Part shown: positions 11,318 to 26,106 of the stretch, in pieces
Layout: each line of letters begins with the position of its first letter
Position numbering within the stretch: the stretch's first letter is position 1
Origin: Hyphochytrium catenoides
Taxonomy: Eukaryota; Sar; Hyphochytriomycetes; Hyphochytriales; Hyphochytriaceae
DNA length: 64,000 nt
Assembly (NCBI GenBank): GCA_900088475.1
Contig: FLMG01003519.1
Span: forward strand, 1-64,000
Direction of reading: 5' to 3'
Made by a program: the position numbers and the translations under genes
Notes under the pieces: model-generated
The model's database searches: none
What the model was told of the DNA's origin: nothing
What the model saw: only the letters and a program-made list of their open reading frames with translations

Positions 11318-13253
11318 ATGATGTCCTCAAACAGTCCACAAGAGTTTGAGGAGCTGGAAGCTAGAGGTGAGCATTCTTCCGTACTGTCATCACTAGAACT
11401 GGGACTAGAGCTCTTCTTTCCTTGTGACAGAAGCTGCAGCCGAATCCTCTGGTCTCCAACCTGGGGATGATACTAGAGGGGAAGGTCTTATAAAGCTCTT
11501 TGTTGGCCAAGTAAGTAGAGGGAGATAAGATGCGCTGACAGAACCACCAAGGGTGACGAGTGACCTTGCACACAGGTACCGAAAGTTATGGAAGAGGAGG
11601 AACTTCGGCCTATTTTTGAGGAGTTCGGAGATGTCGCTGCAGTTTCGATTATACGGGATAAAGTGAATGGATCCCATAGAGGTGAGAGCCACGCTCCCAT
11701 GGCCCATGTATAGCAGCGCACTAACGCTGGCGTAGGCTGTGCATTTGTCTCCTACGCAGAGAAAGAACAAGCGGAGGCCGCGATTGCCAGTCTACATAAC
11801 CTGAGAATTCTACCACCTGTAAGCCTGGAACATGCAATGTGTCGACACCTTTGCGATCTTCTCACTTTCTTCCCATGCAGAGCACGAATCCTCTTCAGGT
11901 CCGCCTAGCGGAGGCACAAGAACATAAGTTATTCATCGGCATGATCCCCAAAAACCTCAACGCGGAGGATATCACAGCGGTTTTTGCGCCATTTGGGAAG
12001 ATAGAGGAGGTAGGGACCGCTAATATATTGGGCTCGGGGCACTTATAACGCGAAGTGAACTGTAGGTGTACATACTGCGAGATCCTGTAACCGGTCACAG
12101 CAAGGGTTGTGCCTTTCTGAAGTTTGAGTCTAGAGACTCCGCATTGGCGGCTATTGATGCCCTTAACGGAAACGTGACCCTTGAGGTAGGAATATCGCAG
12201 CATGCCATTGGTGACTCTTATCACTAATCGACATAGCAGGGTGGTCGGCATCCAATTGTCGTCAAATTTGCCGACAATAGAAAGCAGCGTCAGCAAAAGC
12301 ACCGTGCCAGGGCAAGTAGCAGAAACTTCTATCCCTATGGGTCTGGCCCGGCTTATTCTTACCCTGGCATCGAGCACCTTCAACCCCAATACATGGCTCC
12401 CTCTGGCTTTCCTCGACAGGGACCAGGTAACTATTCTGTGCTCGTATAGGTTTGCTCAGGTTTGTTCTTACTTGCTCTTGGTGGTAGACTCTCCAGCAGG
12501 AGTTCAGGGAATGAATTCTCCCTATCTCTACTACAACATGTACCCTGGCTATGGCTATGGCTTTGCATCGCCCAATGGGGCCAGTCAGGAATATGACTAT
12601 GGGACTTCTCAAACTGGAAGCGATATGGTGAAACCGGGCGGTGCTGTGGGCCGTCCTCCTCCAGTAAATGCGGCCCCTTCACCAACTAATGCAGGGGAAC
12701 TTCCTATGTATAGCAAGCAGCAGTCCTCCCGAGTTCTAGAAGGTGAGATGAGCTTGGTAAGTGGACTGCTGTCGGGTAAGAAGCATAACGATGTTTTGCG
12801 CAGGTCCTCCTGGGGCAAACCTCTTCATCTATCACTTACCCCACGATCTGACTGACGCGGACTTGGCTACGGCTTTCGCGCCGTTCGGAACTGTCATAAG
12901 TGCTAAAGTCTTTGTGGACAAGAACACTGGAGAGAGCAAGGGATTTGGTGAGTGTTGAACGGATTCGTAGTTACTGTTGTTGGAACTTATTCTCCTTCGT
13001 CTTGATAGGGTTTGTCAGTTACGACTCCCCACCAGCGGCGGAAGCTGCAATTACGAGTATGAACGGCTTTCAGATCGGCAGCAAGCGTCTAAAAGTGCAA
13101 CACAAGCGTGTTCACCATTCTGGATCCGGCAATGACTTGATGCAGGCTGCTCCTCAAGGTAGCGCCACTGGTGAAATTACTTTCATGGAACCGAGCCGTG
13201 GCATGGAGAACATGTTGCACCAGTCTGTCGCCAATTTATCCCTTAATGAGTAG
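11318..13253 (+). CDS. CELF/Bruno-like RNA-binding protein with three RRMs
   Basis: Ten exons: 11318-11366, 11431-11510, 11576-11681, 11736-11818, 11881-12009, 12066-12185, 12240-12426, 12500-12742, 12804-12947, 13009-13253; 461 residues. RRM1 has RNP2 IKLFVG and RNP1-like GCAFVSY; RRM2 has HKLFIGMIP and GCAFLKF; after a Tyr/Pro/Gly-rich linker RRM3 has NLFIYHLP and GFGFVSY. Two adjacent N-terminal RRMs, a long linker and a C-terminal RRM match the CELF/Bruno/ETR-3 plan. These proteins bind U/G-rich RNA and control splicing, decay and translation. Two adjacent ATGs (11318, 11321) are possible starts. It ends about 100 bp from the convergent proteasome gene. Confidence 0.93.
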
Positions 13254-13359
13254 AGCCGTCGCCCGGTGGGTGACTGGGGAAGAGGAATGTGGGACGGTAC
13301 TTATGTTATTGAATATGCCTCTACGGCCATTGCTGTCTCCATGTTTTGCCTTTAAAATT

Positions 13360-14459
<1,100 letters not shown>

Positions 14460-15156
14460 ATTTATCTAGTGCGTACACAATTCTAAGCCTTCAATCAGCG
14501 AAAGTATCAATAGCAACCGATGGAGCCTCTCTCAGGCTGATAATGGCACTTTGGAATCTTTCTATTCCGAAGCTCATTGGGATCCGACAATCGACGAAGA
14601 GCTCTTTGGCTTTCTGGAGATTGAGTGAGCACTTCAGATCTCTGCCAGGTCATAATAATTGCCCCGTATACATAGGGTAAAAGGGCTTACTCGCATAATA
14701 ATACGGTTTCACCTTACTTCTTCACATATCCTCAAGGCTCTTTAAGATCAAGATAGGAGTATAGCTCTTAAGACTTAAAGCTTCATTGCCCTTCCAGTTA
14801 TCAATTCTGTGCCATCATTCACACCCATCATTCGCATCCCGTCATCCTCCTCCACTTTTCTCAATGTCATTGCCGATGTCAGAGCTTCACGTCTCTTCTC
14901 ATCATCGTCTGCTATCGCTATTTGCTGAGGAATTCTGCGGTCGGGACAGGACTCTTCGTTTTATCTCTGGACCACGTTGGAATTGACCGAGGTGGAGTAT
15001 CGCTGCCCTGCTCTACTTGGGCAGTCACGTGACAATGGCGCTGTATCGAAATGTCTGTCGAACTCTTGAGGTGAAAGGTGAGGAGGCTCATTATCAGAGG
15101 CGTCGTTGTAAGCTAAAAGACTCATCAGCTCCTCTAGGACCGTCCTTAAAGCGCCC
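14460..15156. other. Intergenic, divergent promoter region
   Basis: Lies between the starts of the alpha-5 subunit gene (-) and the RCC1-repeat gene (+). T/C-rich tracts near 14780-14900 are present; no coding exon is supported. Confidence 0.5.
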
Positions 15157-16855
15157 ATGGAGAACCTTCTCAACCACAGGTTTCAATCGTTTAACAATTC
15201 AAGTAACACCAAGAAAGACGCTGAAGGCCTCGACTCATTTCCATAGGTTCTATCCAGAAAGGCTTCATTTACTCAGAAGGCGAAGGGCTGTCTGGAGCTC
15301 TGGGCCACAGTCTCGATCTAGCCCACGCGCCACTGACCAGAGCAGATATCCATGGGCGCGAAGACTTTTCTCAGATTTCTACTGGTTGGTAAGTGATTCT
15401 CTTTGGCTGCTTCTTCGTTCGAGAGCTCAAGTATTTGTGCAGGGCACACAGCGGAGCTGTAACTCCTGATGGGGTAGTATACTTATGGGGCCGCACACAT
15501 GACATGCGACACGTCTTCGCCATGCCCAGACTTCAAAGGCTTATGCCAGGCTTCAGGCGATTCATAGGAGCAGGAAGTATTGACATGTTAGCGCCCTCTG
15601 TGATCTACGCCACTAGTGGGAGTACAAGCCTTGAAGGGAACCCGGTGGCCGAGGTTTATGCACATATAGAGGACGTCCATCGCGCGGTTAAAGTCGTCTG
15701 CTCGGCTGGTTTCTCTATGATATTAACAGGTACCGTAACGTTTGAAGGACGGACTACTAAGCTTTCAGCAACTCTAAAGGTTGTTGGTCAGCATCTGGTC
15801 GTCTTTTAAGCTTTGGGACAAACCAACAAGGTCAGTGCGGGGTAGGGACCCGCGCCACACCAGCCACATACCAGCCGACGGAGGTTGTTGGTATTGATGA
15901 GGATGAGCTGGTCATCGACGTTGTGCTAGGTTTCCAGCATGCCGTTGCCCTCACAGGTAATGATTGCAAAATTTCTGAAAGGATCCCACCAGTTTGGCCC
16001 AACTTGGCTACATGTCTAGCATCTGGCAAGCTTTACTCCTGGGGCAAGGGAGAGCGGGGTCAACTGGGCTTTCAAAGGAACGAAATGGAGACGGTTAGAT
16101 ATGAGGCGTGGCCTATTGAGCCGCTTCTAGGAGAAAGGATAGTGAAAATATCTTCGGGTTTCAACCACACCGTGGCGCTTTCAGGTAAGCAAGGCGAGTC
16201 GTTGTTGCCGTCCCTAGTAGTTTCTCTTCTAACCCTCACTCAATTGACAGACAAGGGAGAAGTGTATTTATGGGGCAAGTTCCAGGCCGGGAAATACTTA
16301 TACTTCAATGACGCTGTCCTTGGAGACCAGTTCGTGCCCCGAAAGCTCAAGCTGGACGCCAAAATAGTAGATGTGAAGTGCAGTCAGTTCCATACCACGT
16401 TGATGACAGGTGCGGCTGGGCTTTTACGAGACCGCCATTAGCATCCTTTTGATAATTGACGCACGCAGAGGACGGCCAATTAATGGCGTTTGGCATGGAG
16501 GCGAGGTCTCATATGAACGGCACTGCCATACCACACAATACGCCGGAAGTAATAGAGCAAGATTGGCTGCAAGGAGAGAAGGTCGCAAGGCTCTGTCAAG
16601 GGTTTTCTCAGACTCTTGTCTTAACAGGTAGCCTTCACCAACTATGTTGTAAGGTGACAACAACTGCTAACTATAAACTAACAACACGCAGAAACGGGGA
16701 CTCTCTATGAATGGGACTTCAAGGAAGCTCTGCTATCTCCGGTAGACTCCGCTCTCGGCCTGCGCGTGAAGGATGCTGTGTTCTCTTGGAAACATAAGCT
16801 CTACTTATGTGATGACATGAAAGAGGATGGCGTGATCCGAGAATCGGCCATTTGA
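15157..16855 (+). CDS. RCC1-repeat (beta-propeller) protein
   Basis: Exons: 15157-15202, 15247-15388, 15443-15729, 15792-15956, 16020-16184, 16251-16409, 16469-16627, 16692-16855; 428 residues. Six or seven RCC1-type blades are visible, e.g. DGVVYLWGR, GRLLSFGTNQQGQCGVG, GKLYSWGKGERGQLGF, GEVYLWGK and GFSQTLVLT. RCC1 repeats form a seven-bladed propeller. True RCC1 is a nuclear exchange factor for Ran, but many RCC1-like proteins have other roles and I see nothing that proves Ran exchange activity. Most introns split the codon just before a blade, suggesting growth by exon duplication. The start ATG is the first in frame; intron 1 is 44 bp. The stop is 14 bp from the stop of the convergent helicase gene. 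Confidence 0.88.
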
Positions 16856-16869
16856 TAAATCAGTTGGCA

Positions 16870-19948
<3,079 letters not shown>

Positions 19949-21684
19949 CCTACGTTCGGAAAGACAGCATGGCCGCTGTTACGCTCATGCTAACAGAGAG
20001 AAAGGGACACTCTGTCGTCCGCGCTTACCTATTTTTCTGGTCGTGCCCAGCTATGCTTGTCGAAGCGTTTGCATCTCTCAGAAAGGTGCTTCCATAACCG
20101 CAAGGGGTGCAGGGATATTATGTCTGAGTTCGATGTGTATGATGAGTATCTGCCGCTGCTGTTCTTGTCTCCATCTGAAGCGCTATACAATTGATAAAGA
20201 TCATCGTTCTAACCAAGTTGCCATTGTTCCGCCCCATTGTAAGCTGCTAACGGTCGATGATACTTCGGGAGAGGTGATCGGGGCATCAGGGCTATGTGTT
20301 GGAATTTGTCTGTCAGGTCGGTATTGGGGCAGAGCGGTGCTGCTGCTTGGTGAACTGTGAGCTCTGGGCGGCAGAATGCTACTGTAGGAAGTGGACAGTC
20401 TCCTCACGCGCTGGCGAACGCTAAGAGAAGAGAGGCCAAGGATGAACAGGGCGGACAGGCTTCGCAGACGTCCCTCCCGAGAGAGGGAAAGAACCTTGCT
20501 TCGTCGTTTCTACGTTATCTAGCTGTTGTTTGGCTCACAAGCCAGCAGGCGGTACCTTATAGATGCCGCTTTGGGCTCTTGTATGAAAGATATGCAACAG
20601 CTCGGATTGTGAGCGTGTAGGCTAGTGTGCCATTTGACAGGAAGACTTGGATTGCGGAATGACATCTCTTCCTTCAATCTGCCTTGCAAAATTGGGAAGA
20701 TTTGCAAGGTGTGAATCCCCTCGGCGCGGCCTCCAACACTCCGAACCGAGCAACTGCTTAGGATTCCTACTCTATCGCCTCAACGCCTACATCGTAAGAT
20801 TTATATCGCACGTCACAATTCTATCAGATGACCTTTGCAATAGAGGTGACTTCACCGCAGCGGCGCATATCTCTTTTTATGGATAAGTAAGGGTAGGCTC
20901 AAAGGAAGAACGAGGCGATCCGGGGACAGCGCACCTTCCTTGCCCAAAGCCAAGAAGCCACGTCTGCTGTTAGTTATTGAACAAGCCGTTCAGAAAGCTT
21001 CGGACTCAACTGCTGCTTCCTTGTCCAGGGGAAGGACAGCGATCCGGCCTTCTTACAAGGATGAATAGGCATTGTAGCGTTAACTTTACGGCGTCCCAGT
21101 GCCTTTACCTTGGGATTGGCGGTGGGAGACTTCAGCAGGCTTGGGGTTAGATTCTATATATTTACACCACCAGTCAGGAGAAGACAGCAGCGATTGCCGC
21201 CGTAATGTTGCTGCTCCGTGCCACTCTAAGAAATAACTTCATACTATTATTAGCGACCTCCTTCAAAAGGCCCCGATGACATATTAGTTCTTAGGAGAGA
21301 AGCAGATGAACCCGTTGAAGCAGTCGTGGCCGCCAGAACTACCATTTGCGGGCTCTAGATGCACCTCCTGCTTCCCTCCAAAGGTCCTCCTATATTGAGA
21401 TCTCTCAGTGGTTGCGATGCGCTGATGAATCTCCTGCAGTCAAAGATAAAGACGGTAATGCCTTCTGCCTTAAGAGGCTTCTCACCCTGCTCGCTATCAT
21501 CCGCTCCTTAAGAGGAGCCTACGGGTATTGTGCATGTAGGAAAGCCCAGCACTTCTTCATTCTGCCGCTCATCAACAATCTGCCGCAGATGGTGAAGAAG
21601 AAATTAGAAGACTCCTCGTCCAAAGGTGCCTGCTGGTAGGTCTAGCTGCGTCTAATGTCCCTGCAATCAACCAAGCCTCTTTTT

Positions 21685-21834
21685 ACCGCCTAGGTTTATC
21701 AAGAGAAGTACAAGTAGCCAACGCGGCAGTATGGTAGGTTTTCCGGAAACTTTATGGAGCAAGATGGTTGTTGAAGCCACACAGGTTCAACACGGGAGGG
21801 CCTCGAAAGGCCACGAAGGCGAACATTGAGCGCC
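21685..21834 (+). repeat. Dispersed direct repeat, copy 1
   Basis: About 150 bp matching 23100-23252 in the same orientation. Both start ACCGCCTAGGTTTA, share AAGTACAAGTAGCCAACGCG and GGAGCAAGATGGTTGTTGAA, and end near GAGCGCC. The copies differ by scattered substitutions and small indels. The unit ends are not flanked by an obvious target-site duplication. Confidence 0.85.
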
Positions 21835-22123
21835 ATCACCAGGCAGGACGTCCATGCCCCCATCATACCCCTCTATGTCCCCCACAACAAAATAGTAGTC
21901 TGCAACCACCCCGTTCCTAAAAAAAACAGCGGACAATGGTGGTGCTTCACAACGAATATCGTCCCCGCCAGCACCAGCCGAAACTGAGACCCGCGGCACG
22001 CTTCTTCATCAGGTGAAGTCGCCTTCTGCTCTTACTGCTGATTGACTTCTGTGGCCACCGCGTTAGCCTCCGATCATAGAGCTTGACGTGAGCATCGCAC
22101 CCCCAGAGTCTCTGGAAGGCATC

Positions 22124-22720
22124 TCATCTGTTCGGGAAAGGCAGGCAAGTGCCAGAAAGGTAGAACATCAGATTATCAATGAAAAATCTCGTAGAGTATA
22201 GAGGCTTCGAAACACAGCGGAGAATAGAGGGTGCGCTTGCCTCTTCGCAGTACATCTGACGGCAGCTTTGCAGTGGCTGGGTAGTCAACCGTTGAGATAT
22301 TGCCCAGGACGGACAAATGAACCTTCGCGCAAGCCGGCTAAATTGCCCTCCGCGCGTAGCATAACCATGCCACTGGTCAATGATATATACTGCCCTACCG
22401 TCTGGATCAAACGGTTCAAGAAGTTTTCCACCCTTCCTAATTTCCCCACCAGGAAACTCCTTACGGTACTCCATTAGCAAGCGGTAGAGCAGTACCTGCG
22501 GTTTTCGTCTTATTGAAGCCGGGGCTGGAACCTCAGACAGGGACGCTTCTTCCACTTTCTTATACCCATAGTTTGAGACTCCTGAGAATGACAAAGAGGA
22601 TTGTTGTCCTGCACCAGCATACCCTACGCTTAGAGCCATAAGGGGCTCGTTCCTTTTTCGATGTGCGCAGCCACTCCCATACACGAGAGCAGTATTGACC
22701 GAACGATTCGGCTGCTTCAC
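22124..22720 (-). other. Unassigned open frame between the two direct repeats
   Basis: A 198-residue open frame, open further upstream on the same strand to about 22770, with no recognisable domain. Its N-terminal part is Lys/Arg/Cys-rich and a segment reads KGGKLLEPFDPDGRAVYIID. It lies wholly between the direct repeats. It may be a fragment of an element or chance; no splice sites tie it to other exons. Confidence 0.25.
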
Positions 22721-23099
22721 TTGTAAGAGGCATTGTTTCTTCCTAGCAACGTACGTAGACTGGTGACGGCCTGATGAACAGAGTTAGCGACGCCAGTCAG
22801 GGACAATTAGGTGAGGAGGTGGAAGTAACTGCTTGCTGGATCTGCTGCTGCTGGGTGAGGGCGACAACCCCGATGACAATCGAAACACAAATGCGGAGCA
22901 GGGACTAAACTTTCCGGACAGTGAGGCCTAATGTGATCGAGTCTAACAGCCCGTACCTTAGAGCTAACAACACCTACAGTTATTCAAGGACTTCACCCAC
23001 TCACACGCCTTTTACCTCCAAGGATGTACCTTCACGATGTGCCACATATTTTACTGTCACATCGTAGTAGCACATCGTTCGGACTTACTCAAAATGTTG

Positions 23100-23252
23100 A
23101 CCGCCTAGGTTTACAAAGAGAAGTACAAGTAGCCAACGCGGCAGTATGATGGTAGGTTCTCTGGAACGTTATGGAGCAAGATGGTTGTTGAAGCCACACA
23201 GGTTCAACAAGGGGAGGGTCTCGAAAGGCCACGACGGCGGGCATTGAGCGCC
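23100..23252 (+). repeat. Dispersed direct repeat, copy 2
   Basis: Second copy of the unit at 21685-21834, about 1.4 kb downstream. One short frame (MVVEATQVQ) is shared by both copies, so the unit may come from a duplicated coding fragment. Confidence 0.85.
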
Positions 23253-24764
23253 GCTAGTAGTGATGATGCACACCAAAAAGTGCTGGAAGGGTGTAGTGGG
23301 GCCTGCTCTCTGAAAGTCTTTTTGCACTTTGTGCAACGTCGAATGTTGTACGCTTGCAGAATTAGTGATCAGACCTCGATGTAAGCCAAAACTGCTGGCT
23401 CTGGAGGCACGACGAAGGTCCAGCTAAGCGTGGGACGATAGCTTAACTCTGGCAGGTAGCAGGGCGAAAGGTATCAAAAAGGGAGAATTATTCTATCGAC
23501 GTACCTGGCGTCTTCCAGCGCACTTTGCAGTTTTTCATACATTCATGTCCTGTCCTTCTTCTACTTCTGCTGTAGAACTACCGTTTAGGCTACTTACAAG
23601 AGCTTCACACACATATACACATAGACATTCACTGCCAGCTGCCTGTCAGCTGCCAGTTGCGGTCATTGTGGTTGCAGGTAGAAAAGCGAACTAAAACCTC
23701 TATCAACTAGCAACCTGTGGCTAGAACTACTACGAGTCGAGGGCTACTCGTACTACCGCTTGCACCCCGACACAACTCATCCTACGTACAGCCCAACCAC
23801 GTACTGTGAAAAAGGTACTGTAGGCCCAGCCCGCTAGCGACAAGCACGAGACCATGATAGTAGAGTAGTAGTAACACACTGCTCACAAACCCCTGATCTA
23901 GCAAAGATAAGGGTCCAGAAGTGGGAGTGTCCTCTCAATTATTGAAGAAGTAGGAAAGAACTGGTTATTGAACATTGTGATTAGGCTTTTTGTTAGAGAT
24001 GGTAAAACGGTAGTCTGGCCACTGCAAAGTATGGGTGTTTGGGTAGGTGAAGAGACGGCGAAGGGTGAAGCGTGTGTATGTCTCTCATCACTATCTATGC
24101 TTCATAGCATACCATAGGTCTGTAGCGCCGGGCATAAGTCATAAGTCATCAATGTTTGAGTCAGACCCTTTTCCTTCTTGATGTCTCAAGTATTTGAGGT
24201 ACGTTGGAAGCTAAAAGCCTTTGAAGAACGGAGGAAGTCTCACGGCACTCGTATGTGTTCAGAATATTGTAACCTCCAGTTGAACCATCGAACTCGCCTG
24301 TCTCACTTCTTCTAATCCTACTTCTGGTGCACCAAATCACTTTTCTCCCATCATCTGCCTACTAAAAGGGCTGAGGCCTCTCGAGAAGGAGTCTCACACA
24401 AGGACTCTATGCCCTTGGGCATTTGTATGTGACGGGTAAGAAGCGGAAGAATATTCCCCCACGGAGGTCAGAAGGTACCGCTTCGCCTCCGAGCTCTATG
24501 GAACAGACCCATCTACAAAGAAGTTGGGTTAGGAGTCCTCGATCTGTGGTCAAGTAAGTCTCTGACATGAGCATCCATTGCGGCTCATTCTTGCTGCAGA
24601 GCCCGATGGGAGTCTCCTCTTGCAAGATCTCTTCCAGAGGCATTCAATCAGTCATTGCAACGCAGGAGCAAACACCCACACCTGCTCCGTCGCGAAGCTC
24701 GCAACCCCGAGTGATTGCAGAGACTCTCAGCTGCTACCGGACACCCTCACCGGCAGCCTGAAGC

Positions 24765-25679
24765 ATGGCTTTATTGAGAATGCCCTTCCTAGCTCTTTTG
24801 CTAGCATGCTTGACAACAACTTTTCGTGTGGATGCCGCTGGAGGCATCTGCACAGTTCCCTGCTGGCAGCGAAGCTCGCCTAATGAGCCCGGTACTTTTT
24901 GCGACATCAGCAAGGGTGACCGCTGCTCTACTTGCAGAGCTCTCAATGACCACGGAGAAGCAGTCTGTTCTGAAGTGATTGACGGTGTCTGCCCCTCCCA
25001 AATGACAACCTGTCCTATGGCTCAGCTATCGATGGCGTCTCTGATAGCAGAACTGGCATCTGCCAAAGGCAATCTTCAGCCAGTAAAGTCATCTACTAAT
25101 ATCATCACGGATGCTCCAGGAATTCCGTCCTCAACTTCGACTTCCTCTTCCGTGTTGATCTCAGGCCTTGGAGAAATCGACGTTTTGCAAGGTGACGGCA
25201 GTCAAGCAGATGACAAGCAAGAGACCTTGGCTGTGCAGGCCTCGCCAGCGCCTGCATCAACTGTAACAGAACCGGACTTGGGTCAAGTGCTGGCTGGGGC
25301 GGACATGATGTCCAACCCAGCATCGTCGGCACAGACGCAGCAGCTCGGGACGGCTACACGTTCCTCGAGTGATAGGGAAGCAGTAGGTTCAGCTTCCAAC
25401 TGGGTCAAACTGCTTGTCGGTTGCTGTATAGCCGCTGGGACTGGCTTCTTTGTGTTTGCCGCAGGGCTCGCGGTAGTCAAGCTGAAGGTTCACTTGGATA
25501 GAAAAACAGCTGAACGCGTCCTTGCGACGTCTGCACCATCACCTGGACTCTTTCTGCCCGTCCCTTCGCCAACTGTCCCGCTGTATGACTTGGAGAATTC
25601 GAAGCGCTACGCGACCGAGTGCATTCCTTTCACGAAGCCAACCAAGAAAGACCTACTGGTTACCTACCAATGCCTATGA
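24765..25679 (+). CDS. Predicted type I membrane protein with Cys-rich ectodomain
   Basis: Single exon, 304 residues. The first 24 residues (MALLRMPFLALLLACLTTTF...) form a clear signal peptide. Residues about 27-85 are Cys-rich with about ten cysteines, suggesting a disulfide-bonded secreted module. A long Ser/Thr/Ala-rich stalk (about 90-215) looks suitable for O-glycosylation. One membrane segment (WVKLLVGCCIAAGTGFFVFAA, about 217-240) is followed by basic residues and a 60-residue tail with YDLENSKRYATE and PFTKPTKKD. I do not recognise the family. One of only two intronless genes here, the other being the dual-specificity phosphatase. Confidence 0.75.
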   Translation: MALLRMPFLALLLACLTTTFRVDAAGGICTVPCWQRSSPNEPGTFCDISKGDRCSTCRALNDHGEAVCSEVIDGVCPSQMTTCPMAQLSMASLIAELASAKGNLQPVKSSTNIITDAPGIPSSTSTSSSVLISGLGEIDVLQGDGSQADDKQETLAVQASPAPASTVTEPDLGQVLAGADMMSNPASSAQTQQLGTATRSSSDREAVGSASNWVKLLVGCCIAAGTGFFVFAAGLAVVKLKVHLDRKTAERVLATSAPSPGLFLPVPSPTVPLYDLENSKRYATECIPFTKPTKKDLLVTYQCL

Positions 25680-26106
25680 GACCCAACCTAACACGCATCT
25701 CTTTCATAAAGTTCGATGGTCCTGTTCATAAGCCCTTTGTTCTATAACTGCATCTGTTTATATAAATGCACATCCTCTCCTCGGTGACTTCTGTTCGAAG
25801 TTCTCATCCGCACCCTCGTCCGACGCCTTGGCTAGCAGCAATCTATGACTTCTAACCCTCAGCACTATGTGTAAAGAGCATTCACGTAAGGGACAGCAGT
25901 AAGTCGTTTGACTCTTGAGATCACATCTTATGGCAAATATACTCTTGAGATCACATCTTGTGGCAAATATACTCCCAAAAGTCAAGCTATCGACCTTCAA
26001 AGAGTGTTAAGGTCTGCTCCTTCAAGTCTGCTCTTCACCCAAGGTGAACAAGCTAGCGCTGTTAAGCTAACAAACTACTTTCATCCGCCTCATCTACCGG
26101 CACTTT
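25680..26106. other. Intergenic, convergent 3' regions
   Basis: Lies between the membrane-protein stop and the leucyl-tRNA synthetase stop. It contains the 30-bp tandem duplication at 25911-25970. No coding segment. Confidence 0.6.
25911..25970. repeat. 30-bp tandem duplication
   Basis: Two head-to-tail 30-bp units (25911-25940 and 25941-25970) beginning ACTCTTGAGATCACATCTT, differing at one base, with the first bases of a third unit after them. Confidence 0.9.

Larger units (their letters stand above)
19949..24764. other. 4.8-kb stretch without a convincing gene
   Basis: Much the longest gene-poor stretch in the window. Open frames are short and lack matching splice phases or recognisable motifs. 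The longest, 22124-22720 on the minus strand, can be extended upstream past its first possible start to about 22770 but resembles no family I know. The stretch contains a diverged 150-bp direct repeat pair. It could be old mobile-element debris, a decayed gene or a non-coding transcript. Confidence 0.55.

Noticed and set aside
22124-22720. Open frame as a transposase
   Set aside because: No catalytic triad, helix-turn-helix, reverse transcriptase or integrase motif visible; kept only as an unassigned frame.
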